A program made the translations under genes and the position numbers. A stretch of 64,000 nt of DNA from DASRDB01 sp035652815 (lineage in GTDB: Bacteria; Chloroflexota; Ktedonobacteria; Ktedonobacterales; Ktedonobacteraceae): NCBI GenBank assembly GCA_035652815.1, contig DASRDB010000009.1, positions 62,001 to 126,000 on the forward strand, given 5' to 3'. Shown piece after piece: positions 42,129 to 49,909 of the stretch. The notes under the pieces are model-generated. The model was given only the letters and a program-made list of their open reading frames with translations. It searched no databases and was not told the DNA's origin. The first letter of the stretch is position 1; every line of letters starts with the position of its first letter.

Positions 42129-43016
42129 CTACATAATAAGTCTCGCCACTTCAAGTGGTGCCTGTATTTGCGGCATATGTCCAATGCGGGGAAGCAGCAC
42201 CAGTTCCGCCCCTGGTATACCTCTTTCAAAATCGTAGGCACAGGCAAGCGGAAGCAGCCGGTCTTTTTCACCCCAGATAATCGTCGTTGGCACCTTTACT
42301 TCTGTCAGCAGGCTATCAAGTTCCTCAGCAGGATCATAGCCGCGAATAAAACCGGCATAGGCGGGTCGCTGTGAATTCTGAATCATACTATCGAGCAGAA
42401 ACCCAGGGAGAGGCAGCGAAAAGCCCCAAAGATGCTTAAACGTACTCAACGCCTCTTCACGACGCTCAACATACGGTGAATTCATCCCCTCGCGCCTCAG
42501 GCCCGCGCTATTGAGCAAATACAGGTGTTCGACCCGCTCGGGATGCAGTAGAGCGAAGCGTGTAGCAATCCACCCGCCGAGGGAATTACCTACCAGCGTC
42601 ACCCGTGGATAGCCCAGCGCATTGAGAAAGCGCTCGAGATAGAGGACATGCGTGGCAATGTTCGTGCCTTCTGGAGCTAGAGGCGTTTTGCCAAAGCCCG
42701 GCATATCCGGCGCGTATACCAGGTGTTCCCGGCTGAGCAGTGGAATCAACGCCGCCCAGGTCTCAGCCGAGCTACCAAGCCCATGTACCAGTACCACTGG
42801 CGAACCGCGCCTTCCCGCGCAGTAGTAGCGCATCAAGACGCCATTTAGATTGCAATACTCCTCGCGCACCCCAATCAGCAGCAGACCCATCCGCGCCATC
42901 GCCAGCACCGTCTCCCAGGGCCGACGATAGAAATTGATTGCAAAGGCTACTATACCGCCAACAGCAGCCAGAGAGAGGAGAGTAGAAACAGTTACCTTTT
43001 TCCGTTTTGAAGACAT
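42129..43016 (-). CDS. Alpha/beta hydrolase, membrane-anchored
   Basis: 295 residues with an N-terminal helix (STLLSLAAVGGIVAFAINFY) and an alpha/beta hydrolase fold. Oxyanion region LVHGLGSSAETW, nucleophile elbow GNSLGGWIA (Ser), catalytic acid in WGEKDRLLPL and His in IGHMPQ. The substrate is unknown; it looks like the general esterase/lactonase group (meta-cleavage hydrolase-like). The ATG at 43016 has GAGGAA 6 bases upstream. No operon partner. Confidence 0.9.
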   Translation of the reverse strand: MSSKRKKVTVSTLLSLAAVGGIVAFAINFYRRPWETVLAMARMGLLLIGVREEYCNLNGVLMRYYCAGRRGSPVVLVHGLGSSAETWAALIPLLSREHLVYAPDMPGFGKTPLAPEGTNIATHVLYLERFLNALGYPRVTLVGNSLGGWIATRFALLHPERVEHLYLLNSAGLRREGMNSPYVERREEALSTFKHLWGFSLPLPGFLLDSMIQNSQRPAYAGFIRGYDPAEELDSLLTEVKVPTTIIWGEKDRLLPLACAYDFERGIPGAELVLLPRIGHMPQIQAPLEVARLIM

Positions 43017-43132
43017 ACAAATTCCTCGTGATACGCATTTCAAACACAGTGTTTGCTACTAGCATATCACGAGGACAAAGCAGGTGAGAGCAAGTATCCA
43101 TCACAGTTGAGCAGGCCAATCTTTGCAGGCGA

Positions 43133-43211
43133 AACCGGAAGCCACCCGCAAGGAGCGGGCTCTATCATAGGATGCGGCCTGTAGAGCCATCCCCTTGCGG
43201 GTGGCTTCCAG
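43133..43211. repeat. Family A palindromic repeat, copy A5 (degenerate left arm)
   Basis: Right arm TGTAGAGCCATCCCCTTGCG... is canonical; the left arm differs by several bases (CACCCGCAAGGAGCGGGCTC). It lies just beyond the amino-acid permease stop, in tandem orientation with the hydrolase. Confidence 0.85.
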
Positions 43212-43231
43212 TTTCGTATTGGCTAAAAAGC

Positions 43232-44794
43232 CTATTCGCCGCCTAAAGCCACCTCGCCTGCGTTCTCCAGATTCAACTCCACCACGACATCGCGATTGCG
43301 CTTCTCTGCATGACCCCAGACATAGAATATCACCGTCAGCAGCACAATCACCGCAAGTGGAACGAACTGCGTCAGCTCGTATGTCAGCCGGTCCACTCCA
43401 TCGTTGGTAAGTGTGGCATCCGTTGGTATAAGAATGAAGTAGCTGGCAACGGCTGCATAAATGAGCGGCAGGAGCATAGCAATAAACGCACCCACTGTAC
43501 CGCCGGGAACTTTATAGGGACGAGGTACATTCGGATACTTGAGACGCAAAATGAAGTAGGCAGGGAAAATAAACAGGTATGACAGGGTTGTGGTCGAAAC
43601 GACAAACCCAAAGACCAGTCCATACAGCGTCACAATATTACCCGATCCAAACGAGTTTACTAGAATAGCAGCTATCATCGCGATACTGGCCACAATACCA
43701 GACATCGTGTTAACTGAGATTGGAGTGCCATACCGACCACTGAAACGGCCCAGCAGAACCGGAGCAGTTCGATCAAGCGCGGCAATCGCATAGGTGCGGT
43801 CTGCACCAATAATCCAGGTACCACCACTGGAAGCCAGAGCAAGGATGATTGCCAGAGCGACCAGCCAGCCAAGTACGGCGGCAACCTGAGAAGGAAGTAC
43901 GCCAACGACGATCTGATACGCTTTCAAGAAGCCACCTGCGTTCGAGAGCTGGCTCTTGGGCAATGTGAACAGAATAACCGTAATGGGAATAGCGTAGGCA
44001 ATCACAGCAACAATACCGGCACGTATGAGCGAGCGCGGCACGTCTCGCTGTGGATGCTCCATCTCTTCACCGGCCCCGTTTTGCAGCTCGAAACCTACCC
44101 AGTTAAAAATCAACACAGGCAGGATGCCGCTCACGATCAGGCCCCAGTCGCTTGTCGGTTTCAGATCAGCAATCGTCAAATGATCGCCGGTAGAGTGCCC
44201 ACCGAAGAAATACACCAGCGCCAGGATGACAAACAGCGCAAAGAGGGTGAATTTTGCGTATGAGCCGAAGACGGAGAGCCATTTGCCGAAGCGAAGAGAC
44301 ATAATCGCGCACCAGGTTGTTCCCCAGATGAAGATGAGCGCGATCACAATTTCTACTGCCGCGTCTACCGGCACACTTCCCCCAAAGTGAAAGTTGGGAT
44401 TGCCAAACCAGAACGTCTTGATCGCAGCGATGGCCGTTACAGCAAGCGTACCACCAACCCACAACGGGTTAGATATCCAGTAAAGCATGGCTGCAAGCGC
44501 CCCAAAGAAACGTCCCCCAGCCAGCTTACACCACTCGTAAACGCCACCCTCCTGGGTAAAGGTGCTGCCCAGTTCAGCCGTGAGCAGGCCATAGGGGATA
44601 AGGAACGTAATTGCTGAAATAAGAAGCCAGGTGAGGGCCTGACCGCCGTTAGAGGAAACTGCGCCGAGGGTATCGATACCGATGATTGCCGCAATCGTGA
44701 CGAAAATCATGTCGAAGAATCGAAACTCTTTGCGGAGCTTTTTCTTCTCCTCAAGAGTCGCCTGGGTGGTAACTTCGCGGATACTTGTATCCAT
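43232..44794 (-). CDS. APC-family amino-acid permease
   Basis: 520 residues, 12 predicted membrane helices, of the amino acid/polyamine/organocation superfamily. Conserved N-terminal block AAIIGIDTLGAVSSNGGQALTWLLIS and the FNWVGFELQNGAGEEMEHPQRDVPRSL motif (the GxE-x-PxR region) place it here. The nearest group is probably glutamate/GABA-type permeases, but I cannot name a substrate. Strong AAGGAGG 8 bases before the ATG. It has an unusually long leader (about 220 bases) with several hairpins, suggesting post-initiation control. Confidence 0.9.
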   Translation of the reverse strand: MDTSIREVTTQATLEEKKKLRKEFRFFDMIFVTIAAIIGIDTLGAVSSNGGQALTWLLISAITFLIPYGLLTAELGSTFTQEGGVYEWCKLAGGRFFGALAAMLYWISNPLWVGGTLAVTAIAAIKTFWFGNPNFHFGGSVPVDAAVEIVIALIFIWGTTWCAIMSLRFGKWLSVFGSYAKFTLFALFVILALVYFFGGHSTGDHLTIADLKPTSDWGLIVSGILPVLIFNWVGFELQNGAGEEMEHPQRDVPRSLIRAGIVAVIAYAIPITVILFTLPKSQLSNAGGFLKAYQIVVGVLPSQVAAVLGWLVALAIILALASSGGTWIIGADRTYAIAALDRTAPVLLGRFSGRYGTPISVNTMSGIVASIAMIAAILVNSFGSGNIVTLYGLVFGFVVSTTTLSYLFIFPAYFILRLKYPNVPRPYKVPGGTVGAFIAMLLPLIYAAVASYFILIPTDATLTNDGVDRLTYELTQFVPLAVIVLLTVIFYVWGHAEKRNRDVVVELNLENAGEVALGGE

Positions 44795-45163
44795 AGAGGA
44801 ACCTCCTTCGCGCCATCTGATAGGTGGCGTCTCTGTCTCGCTGAAGTGCCAAATGTGTCTCTCACAACCTTATGAGACAAGCAACAACGACAGGCGATAG
44901 AGTATCATGTTCAAATACTTCAATGCATGGAACTCAAAAAAAGAGTCGATACACCTCCTTGCTTTACACAAGTGAAAGAAAAATGAAGAGAGTAAGCACA
45001 AGCAATGCTACCTTGTGCGATAGTATACCATAAATTGTCAACAACTTGAGCTTATTTGGGTGGCTGTCATTTTTCTACAATCAACAAGAGAGGCCGGAAG
45101 ACACCCGCAAAATCTGGACGCTCACCCGGTTTACTTATTAACTTGCGAGGATAAGTGTGTTGA
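44795..45163 (-). other. Long leader of the permease gene and lone repeat arm
   Basis: An extended -10 TGGTATACT (about 45029-45022, minus strand) predicts an RNA leader of about 220 bases. It contains the stems GCACAAG/CTTGTGC, GTCTC/GAGAC and CGCCA/TGGCG, the last one just before the ribosome site. AAGGAGG also occurs in the leader with a 6-codon ORF (MYRLFF). At about 45092-45112 a single family A arm (GGAAGACACCCGCAAA) occurs alone. No gene. Confidence 0.45.
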
Positions 45164-45601
45164 TCATGCTGTAACAATCAGGCCAATGCCAATTCCCAAT
45201 AAGGCACCGACAAGCACCTGGGTAGGCGTATGTCCAATCAGTTCGCGCAGGCGTTTTTCGGCAAAGGGCTTCCCCTGATAGGCTTCGTCAATCATCTGGT
45301 TGAGGATGCGAGCCTGGATGCTGACCGCCCTGCGCACTCCGGCAGCATCATACATTACAATCGCTGCCAGCACTACCGCAATCGCAAACACCACCGAGTC
45401 TACACCCGCGACCCTTCCAGTAGCTGCCGCCAGACTGGTGACAAACGCCGAGTGCGAACTGGGCATGCCACCGGATGAAACCAGCCGGTTGAAACGCAGC
45501 TTGCGAAAGCGAATTAATTCATAGAGCGTTTTTGACAACTGCGCGACAGCCCAGGCCAGCACAGACGCGATTAAGACGCGATTATCCAGGATCGTCTTCA
45601 T
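45164..45601 (-). CDS. Divergent PAP2-family membrane protein (DUF212/YuiD type)
   Basis: 145 residues with about four helices. The DUF212 pattern is clear: SSGGMPSSHSAFVTSLA (PSSH) and ALLGIGIGL at the end. The family is related to PAP2 phosphatases but the role is unsettled. It is the last gene of the aroQ-xseB operon, 21 bases after xseB. The start is ATG 45601. Confidence 0.88.
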   Translation of the reverse strand: MKTILDNRVLIASVLAWAVAQLSKTLYELIRFRKLRFNRLVSSGGMPSSHSAFVTSLAAATGRVAGVDSVVFAIAVVLAAIVMYDAAGVRRAVSIQARILNQMIDEAYQGKPFAEKRLRELIGHTPTQVLVGALLGIGIGLIVTA

Positions 45602-45622
45602 GGAATTGAAATATGTTCTCCC

Positions 45623-45847
45623 TCAGTCTAACTCGAATGGAAGCGTTTCAGGTTCTCCCTCTTCATTAACACGCAACTGCTCCACGCGCAGTTGTGCCTG
45701 CTGGAGCAGTTCGTTGCAATGCTGAGCCAGTTTCATGCCCTCTTCATAATAGTGTAGCGCGCGCTCCAGCGGCATCTGTCCATCCTGCAACGCCTCCACC
45801 GCCGCCTCTAGCCGGGCAAACGCCTCTTCAAATGATAATGCTTCCAT
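45623..45847 (-). CDS. xseB: Exodeoxyribonuclease VII small subunit
   Basis: 74 residues, the usual XseB size. LSFEEAFARLEAAVEALQDGQMPLERALHYYEEGMKLA is the family signature; it is a two-helix protein that binds XseA. The ATG at 45847 with AAGGAGAC is much better than the longer ORF to 45892. It starts 7 bases after the xseA stop, so both subunits are made together to degrade single-stranded DNA. Confidence 0.96.
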   Translation of the reverse strand: MEALSFEEAFARLEAAVEALQDGQMPLERALHYYEEGMKLAQHCNELLQQAQLRVEQLRVNEEGEPETLPFELD

Positions 45848-45854
45848 TGTCTCC

Positions 45855-47072
45855 TTACCCCTGCTTCCTGACTGTAGCTGAAATCTGTCCATCCGTCACC
45901 TGAATGCTCAATTCATCGCCCGGCTGCACCTGTTCCACACGGGTGACAACTTGCTGATTGGACTCCCGCCGCACCACCGCGTACCCACGCGCAATCGTCA
46001 AAAGCGGGCTGAGTGAATGCAGGCGCAGAGAAGCCCCGCGCAGGCGCTCGCCCCGCATCGACAACAAATATTCCATGCGCGTCTGCAACAAGGAAACGGC
46101 GTCATCCAGGCGCTGGCGCAACTGGTCAAGCTGATACCTGGGATTTGACCGGCTCAGGTCGCGCTCGAGCTGTGACAGGTCTTCCGCTTTGTCCTCGAGG
46201 TAGCCCTGTACCAGGTCGGTTAGCATCAACTCGATATCCCGTATCCTGGCCTGCCAATCCCGGATATCCGGTACAGCAGCAGTAGCGGCGGCAGTGGGAG
46301 TCGAGGCCCGGTAATCGGCTACAAAATCCGCAATCGTAAAATCCGTTTCATGCCCAACCCCGCTGATAACCGGAATACGCGACCGCGCAATGGCCCGCGC
46401 CACCACCTCTTCATTAAAAGCCCACAATTCCTCAATCGATCCCCCGCCGCGCCCGACAATGATAACCTCGGCCTCGCCATGCGCGTTCAGCAGGTCGATG
46501 GCCTGCGCGATGGTCTGAGGAGCCTCGCTTCCCTGCACAAACGCGGGGGATAAAATAACACGCGCCAGTGGATAGCGCACACGCAGCACGCGCAGCATAT
46601 CGCGTAGCGCCGCCGCCTGGGGCGAGGTGACAATGCCGATCACCGAAGGCTGCTCCGGGAGCGGTCGCTTGCGTTCCTGCGCAAATAGCCCCTCGGCCTC
46701 CAGGCGCGCCTTAAGTTGCTCGAAGCGCAGGAACAGCGCGCCCTCGCCCAGAGGCTCAACCTCTTCCACGTATAACTGGAGCTTGCCGTCACGCTCGTAC
46801 AGGTCAACTCGTCCATTCACGGCAACCGCCATACCATTGCGCAGTTCAGGGGCAGCCGAGCGCAGGCGGGCATGTTTGAAAAACACACAAAGCAGTTGCG
46901 ATTCCGCGTCCTTGAGTGTGAAATAACAATGGCCGGATGGATAGGTTTTGCAGCCGGAGATTTCGCCACGAACCCAGACATCGCGCAATATTTCGTCCAT
47001 CCCCAGCAGCTCTTTCATGTAGCGAGCCACCTGGGTGACGCTCAACACCACCGGCGTATCCCACAAAAACAT
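45855..47072 (-). CDS. xseA: Exodeoxyribonuclease VII large subunit
   Basis: Catalytic subunit of ExoVII. 405 residues with an N-terminal OB fold (VWVRGEISGCKTYPSGHCYFTLKDAESQL) and the catalytic domain with GIVTSPQAAALRDM, RGGGSIEELWAFN and GVGHETDFTIADFVADYRASTPTAAA, then a coiled coil. The ATG shares its A with the accB stop (TAATG), so it is translationally coupled. Confidence 0.97.
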   Translation of the reverse strand: MFLWDTPVVLSVTQVARYMKELLGMDEILRDVWVRGEISGCKTYPSGHCYFTLKDAESQLLCVFFKHARLRSAAPELRNGMAVAVNGRVDLYERDGKLQLYVEEVEPLGEGALFLRFEQLKARLEAEGLFAQERKRPLPEQPSVIGIVTSPQAAALRDMLRVLRVRYPLARVILSPAFVQGSEAPQTIAQAIDLLNAHGEAEVIIVGRGGGSIEELWAFNEEVVARAIARSRIPVISGVGHETDFTIADFVADYRASTPTAAATAAVPDIRDWQARIRDIELMLTDLVQGYLEDKAEDLSQLERDLSRSNPRYQLDQLRQRLDDAVSLLQTRMEYLLSMRGERLRGASLRLHSLSPLLTIARGYAVVRRESNQQVVTRVEQVQPGDELSIQVTDGQISATVRKQG

Positions 47073-47605
47073 TACTTTCCCTTCGCTCCATCAGAGGTAT
47101 CAATGGTGACGAGCAGTTGCCCGTATTCCACCGGCTGCCCCTCCTGTACGTGTATTTCGGTCACTCGCCCGGCCACAGGCGATTCCACCTCGTTCAATAC
47201 ATTGAGCGATTCAATAGTGCCCACCAGTTGTCCCTGCTTGACCCGGTCGCCAACAGCCACTACCGCGCCGCCTCTCGGCTTCGCCCATACATGGAACGTT
47301 CCTACCAGCGGAGCCAGAATCTTATGTTCCTTGCGCTCAGGCTCCTTCGGCTCGGCAGGCTCTGGTATCTGTATCAACGGCATCAATGCCGGTATATGCG
47401 CTGAATTTGACGAATTGTTCTCGCCACCGCGTACCTCAGCCGGTTCGGGAGCCTTCACCTTGCGCAGCGCAAGATGAAAGCCCTCGCGTTCCAATTCAAT
47501 CTCCGATACGCCGCTCTGGTCAACCAGGGACACCAGCCGCCGCAGCTGTTCGATACTGATAAGGTCGGCTGCCTCATCAGACCCATCAAAACCGTTTTCG
47601 TCCAT
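47072..47605 (-). CDS. AccB-like biotin-carrier domain protein without the biotin lysine
   Basis: Looks like the biotin carboxyl carrier protein of acetyl-CoA carboxylase: 177 residues, an N-terminal helical region (IEQLRRLVSLVDQSGVSEIELER), a Pro/Glu linker and a C-terminal biotinyl-lipoyl fold. The biotinylation site, normally E-A-M-K-M/L, reads ESLNV, with Asn (codon AAT) for the modified Lys. The flanking VGTIESLNVLNEVESPVAG is otherwise typical. It therefore cannot carry biotin at this site and may be a regulatory or structural relative, like the plant BADC proteins. No accC follows. The start is ATG 47605; a GTG at 47620 overlapping the efp stop is an alternative. Confidence 0.85.
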   Translation of the reverse strand: MDENGFDGSDEAADLISIEQLRRLVSLVDQSGVSEIELEREGFHLALRKVKAPEPAEVRGGENNSSNSAHIPALMPLIQIPEPAEPKEPERKEHKILAPLVGTFHVWAKPRGGAVVAVGDRVKQGQLVGTIESLNVLNEVESPVAGRVTEIHVQEGQPVEYGQLLVTIDTSDGAKGK

Positions 47606-47616
47606 CGTATCCCCCG

Positions 47617-48174
47617 TCACACTCGCTCTACATAGGTCCCGGTCGTGGTATTGACACGGATGAGGTCGCCAGTTGAAATGAAAAGCGGCACCTGCACGAC
47701 CAGGCCCGTTTCAGTTGTAGCAGGTTTGGTGCCCCCGGTAGCCGTATCCCCTTTGAAGCCAGGCTCGGTATACTCAACGCGCATCACCACTTTTTCGGGC
47801 GGTTCCACCGATATCGGTTCGCCATCAAGCAAGATCAGGTCAAGTTCCAGATTATCGATCAAATAATTTTTGGCGTCACCAAGCTGCTCGGCAGTCAAGA
47901 CAACATCATCGTAGGTCGTCGTATCCATGAAATGATACTGATCGCCATCCTGGTACTGGTAGGTAACGGTGCTGCGCTCCAGATCAACACGCTTAAATTT
48001 GTCACCGGCGTCGCAGGTGCGATCAAAGGTCGCGCCGGTGCGCAGGTTGCGCAATTTCATACGCACAATCGCGCCGCCCCGGCCCATTTTTACATGTTGC
48101 CAATCAAGAACAGCACACGGCTGCCCTTCAAATTCAAAGGTGACACCTTTCTTTAAATCACCTGTTGAAATCAT
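47617..48174 (-). CDS. efp: Elongation factor P, with Arg at the modifiable tip
   Basis: Rescues ribosomes stalled at polyproline. 185 residues, the standard three-domain size: KOW-like domain 1, then OB domains. The domain 1 tip, usually PGKGxA with a modified Lys, reads KMGRGGAIVRMKL, with Arg32. Arg32 EF-Ps in some proteobacteria are rhamnosylated by EarP; whether that holds here is unknown, and unmodified Arg is possible. The stop overlaps the first possible accB start. Upstream is pepQ. Confidence 0.95.
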   Translation of the reverse strand: MISTGDLKKGVTFEFEGQPCAVLDWQHVKMGRGGAIVRMKLRNLRTGATFDRTCDAGDKFKRVDLERSTVTYQYQDGDQYHFMDTTTYDDVVLTAEQLGDAKNYLIDNLELDLILLDGEPISVEPPEKVVMRVEYTEPGFKGDTATGGTKPATTETGLVVQVPLFISTGDLIRVNTTTGTYVERV

Positions 48175-48187
48175 AGATACTCCTTCT

Positions 48188-49291
48188 CTAGCGTGGAATC
48201 ACCAGTGTGGTCGGTGATTGTGTTAACACTTCGCATCCTTGTTCTCTCACCAGCACACAATCCTCGATACGCGCCCCGCTCCAACCGGGAATATAGACCC
48301 CAGGCTCAACCGTCACCACCGTTCCGGCGGCCAAAACCACATCATCGGGCGCGCGGGCTGAAAGTACAGGCCCTTCATGAATTTGCAGGCCTACGCCATG
48401 TCCTGTGCTGTGTATGTAGTATTCTCCAAAGCCCGCCTCGTTCAGCACATCTCGCGCCAGGGCATCGGCAGCCTTTCCCGAGATACCACCATGCAAACCC
48501 GCCTCACAGGTCTTCATGGCCTGCAAAACGATATTGTAGATTTCAAGCATGCGCGGCTCAGAGGGTTCACCCAGGCAAATGGTGCGCGTCATATCGGCGC
48601 AGTAGCCATGATAACGCGCCCCCATATCAATTGTAATCAATTCGCCGCGCTCGATCCGCCGTTGACTGGGATGAGCATGCGGCATCGAACCATGCGGGCC
48701 AGACGCGACGATAGTTTCAAACGCCAGCCCGTCGGCTCCAAGCTCTACCATGTAGCGATGGATTTCCCAGGCCACTTCCTTCTCGGTCATACCCGGTTGA
48801 ATCCACTCGCAAATATGCGCAAAGGTCTCGTCTGTGATCGCGATAGCCTTCTTCAGCAGCTCCACTTCATACGGCTGCTTGATCTGGCGCAGCGTTTCCA
48901 CGTAGCTATGCTCGTATGGTCGCAGCGTAAAAATATCCTTACCCGCTCCGGCAATCTTCTCAAAATCGCTATAGGTAATGGCCGAGGACTCAAAGCCCAG
49001 CGTTTTCCAGCCATGTTCTCGCGCCAGGTCTGCAATCGATGGCGCGTATTCGCGTCCCTCTGGCACCACTACCTGCCAGCCACTCGCCTCCTGTGAGGCC
49101 ACTTCCTGATAGAGAGGATTGGTCAACAATATCTGGGCATCTCGCCCCACCAGCAGCATACCTGCGCCTTCCACATCATCATTCAACCACCCGCTCAGAT
49201 ACGAACGGTTCTGCGCCTGCGTGACAAGGTAGGCATCCAGGCCTTGCTCGTTCAACCATGTCCGAAGCGAAGTCAGGGCTTGCGTATTCAT
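48188..49291 (-). CDS. pepQ: Xaa-Pro aminopeptidase/dipeptidase (M24 family)
   Basis: Removes residues before proline. 367 residues: an N-terminal creatinase-like domain and a pita-bread catalytic domain. Metal ligands seen are Asp in ITIDMGARYHGYCADMTRT, His in HSTGHGVGLQIHE, Glu in GPVLSARA ... TVEPGVYIPG and the final Glu in ARIEDCVLV. The start overlaps aroQ by four bases (ATGA type). Polyproline-linked peptidase and EF-P as neighbours is a common arrangement in many bacteria. Confidence 0.94.
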   Translation of the reverse strand: MNTQALTSLRTWLNEQGLDAYLVTQAQNRSYLSGWLNDDVEGAGMLLVGRDAQILLTNPLYQEVASQEASGWQVVVPEGREYAPSIADLAREHGWKTLGFESSAITYSDFEKIAGAGKDIFTLRPYEHSYVETLRQIKQPYEVELLKKAIAITDETFAHICEWIQPGMTEKEVAWEIHRYMVELGADGLAFETIVASGPHGSMPHAHPSQRRIERGELITIDMGARYHGYCADMTRTICLGEPSEPRMLEIYNIVLQAMKTCEAGLHGGISGKAADALARDVLNEAGFGEYYIHSTGHGVGLQIHEGPVLSARAPDDVVLAAGTVVTVEPGVYIPGWSGARIEDCVLVREQGCEVLTQSPTTLVIPR

Positions 49292-49752
49292 AATGTTCCT
49301 TCTGTCGTCTGTATTTGTTCGCGAATCAATTCCACCAGCGCCTCTAACGCGAGCAGATACCCGCGCCAGCCCAGCCCGGCAATATGCCCCCGACAGACAG
49401 CCGCAATCACAGAGATATGGCGAAAAGACTCACGCGCATAGATGTTGCTCAGGTGTACTTCGATGACCGGAATGCTCACCGAGACCAGCGCGTCACGAAC
49501 GGCTATCGAATAGTGGGTCAGCGCGCCAGGATTGATAATGATACCATCTGCCTGCCCGGCCCGCTCCTGAATGCAGTCGATGATCGCGCCTTCATGATTC
49601 GACTGAAAACTCTCAATAGTGGCCCCCAACTCCTCGCCACGTCTCTGCAACCTTTCTGCTATTTGCGGCAACGTGACCGTTCCATAAATCGCAGGCTCGC
49701 GCGTACCAAGGGTGTTGAGGTTCGGGCCATGAATAACCAGGATATTCAGCAT
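49288..49752 (-). CDS. aroQ: 3-dehydroquinate dehydratase, type II
   Basis: Shikimate-pathway enzyme that dehydrates 3-dehydroquinate. 154 residues, with HGPNLNTLGTREPAIYG (catalytic Tyr and Arg), FQSNHEGAIID, INPGALTHYS (Asn) and EVHLSNIYARE (His). All type II landmarks are present. It is the first gene of the operon aroQ-pepQ-efp-accB-xseA-xseB-DUF212. The promoter is probably in the 49753-49845 gap, but no strong match was seen. Confidence 0.97.
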   Translation of the reverse strand: MLNILVIHGPNLNTLGTREPAIYGTVTLPQIAERLQRRGEELGATIESFQSNHEGAIIDCIQERAGQADGIIINPGALTHYSIAVRDALVSVSIPVIEVHLSNIYARESFRHISVIAAVCRGHIAGLGWRGYLLALEALVELIREQIQTTEGTL

Positions 49753-49845
49753 ACGTTTTTACGGGCTTTCGCCTCTCTGCGCTCTCTAAATATGGCTGTA
49801 TGATACCATAGTTTAAAGCTTCTGCACAGGGAGACACAAGCCCTA

Positions 49846-49899
49846 CTATAAAACGGGATAAAATGCGGTTGCGCAACCGCATTTTATCCCGTTTTATAG
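49846..49899. terminator. Perfect 54-bp palindrome between CHAP gene and aroQ operon
   Basis: CTATAAAACGGGATAAAATGCGGTTGC followed directly by its exact reverse complement (27+27, no spacer). Near the stop of the CHAP protein gene on the minus strand it would give a hairpin with an ATTTTATCCCGTTTTAT tail, so it probably terminates that gene. The symmetry is much longer than a terminator needs. Confidence 0.7.
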
Positions 49900-49909
49900 C
49901 AAAATGCGC

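Noticed and set aside
1078..43211. Family A/B repeats as CRISPR repeats
   Set aside because: Copies are isolated, far apart and self-complementary, without regular spacers or cas genes.
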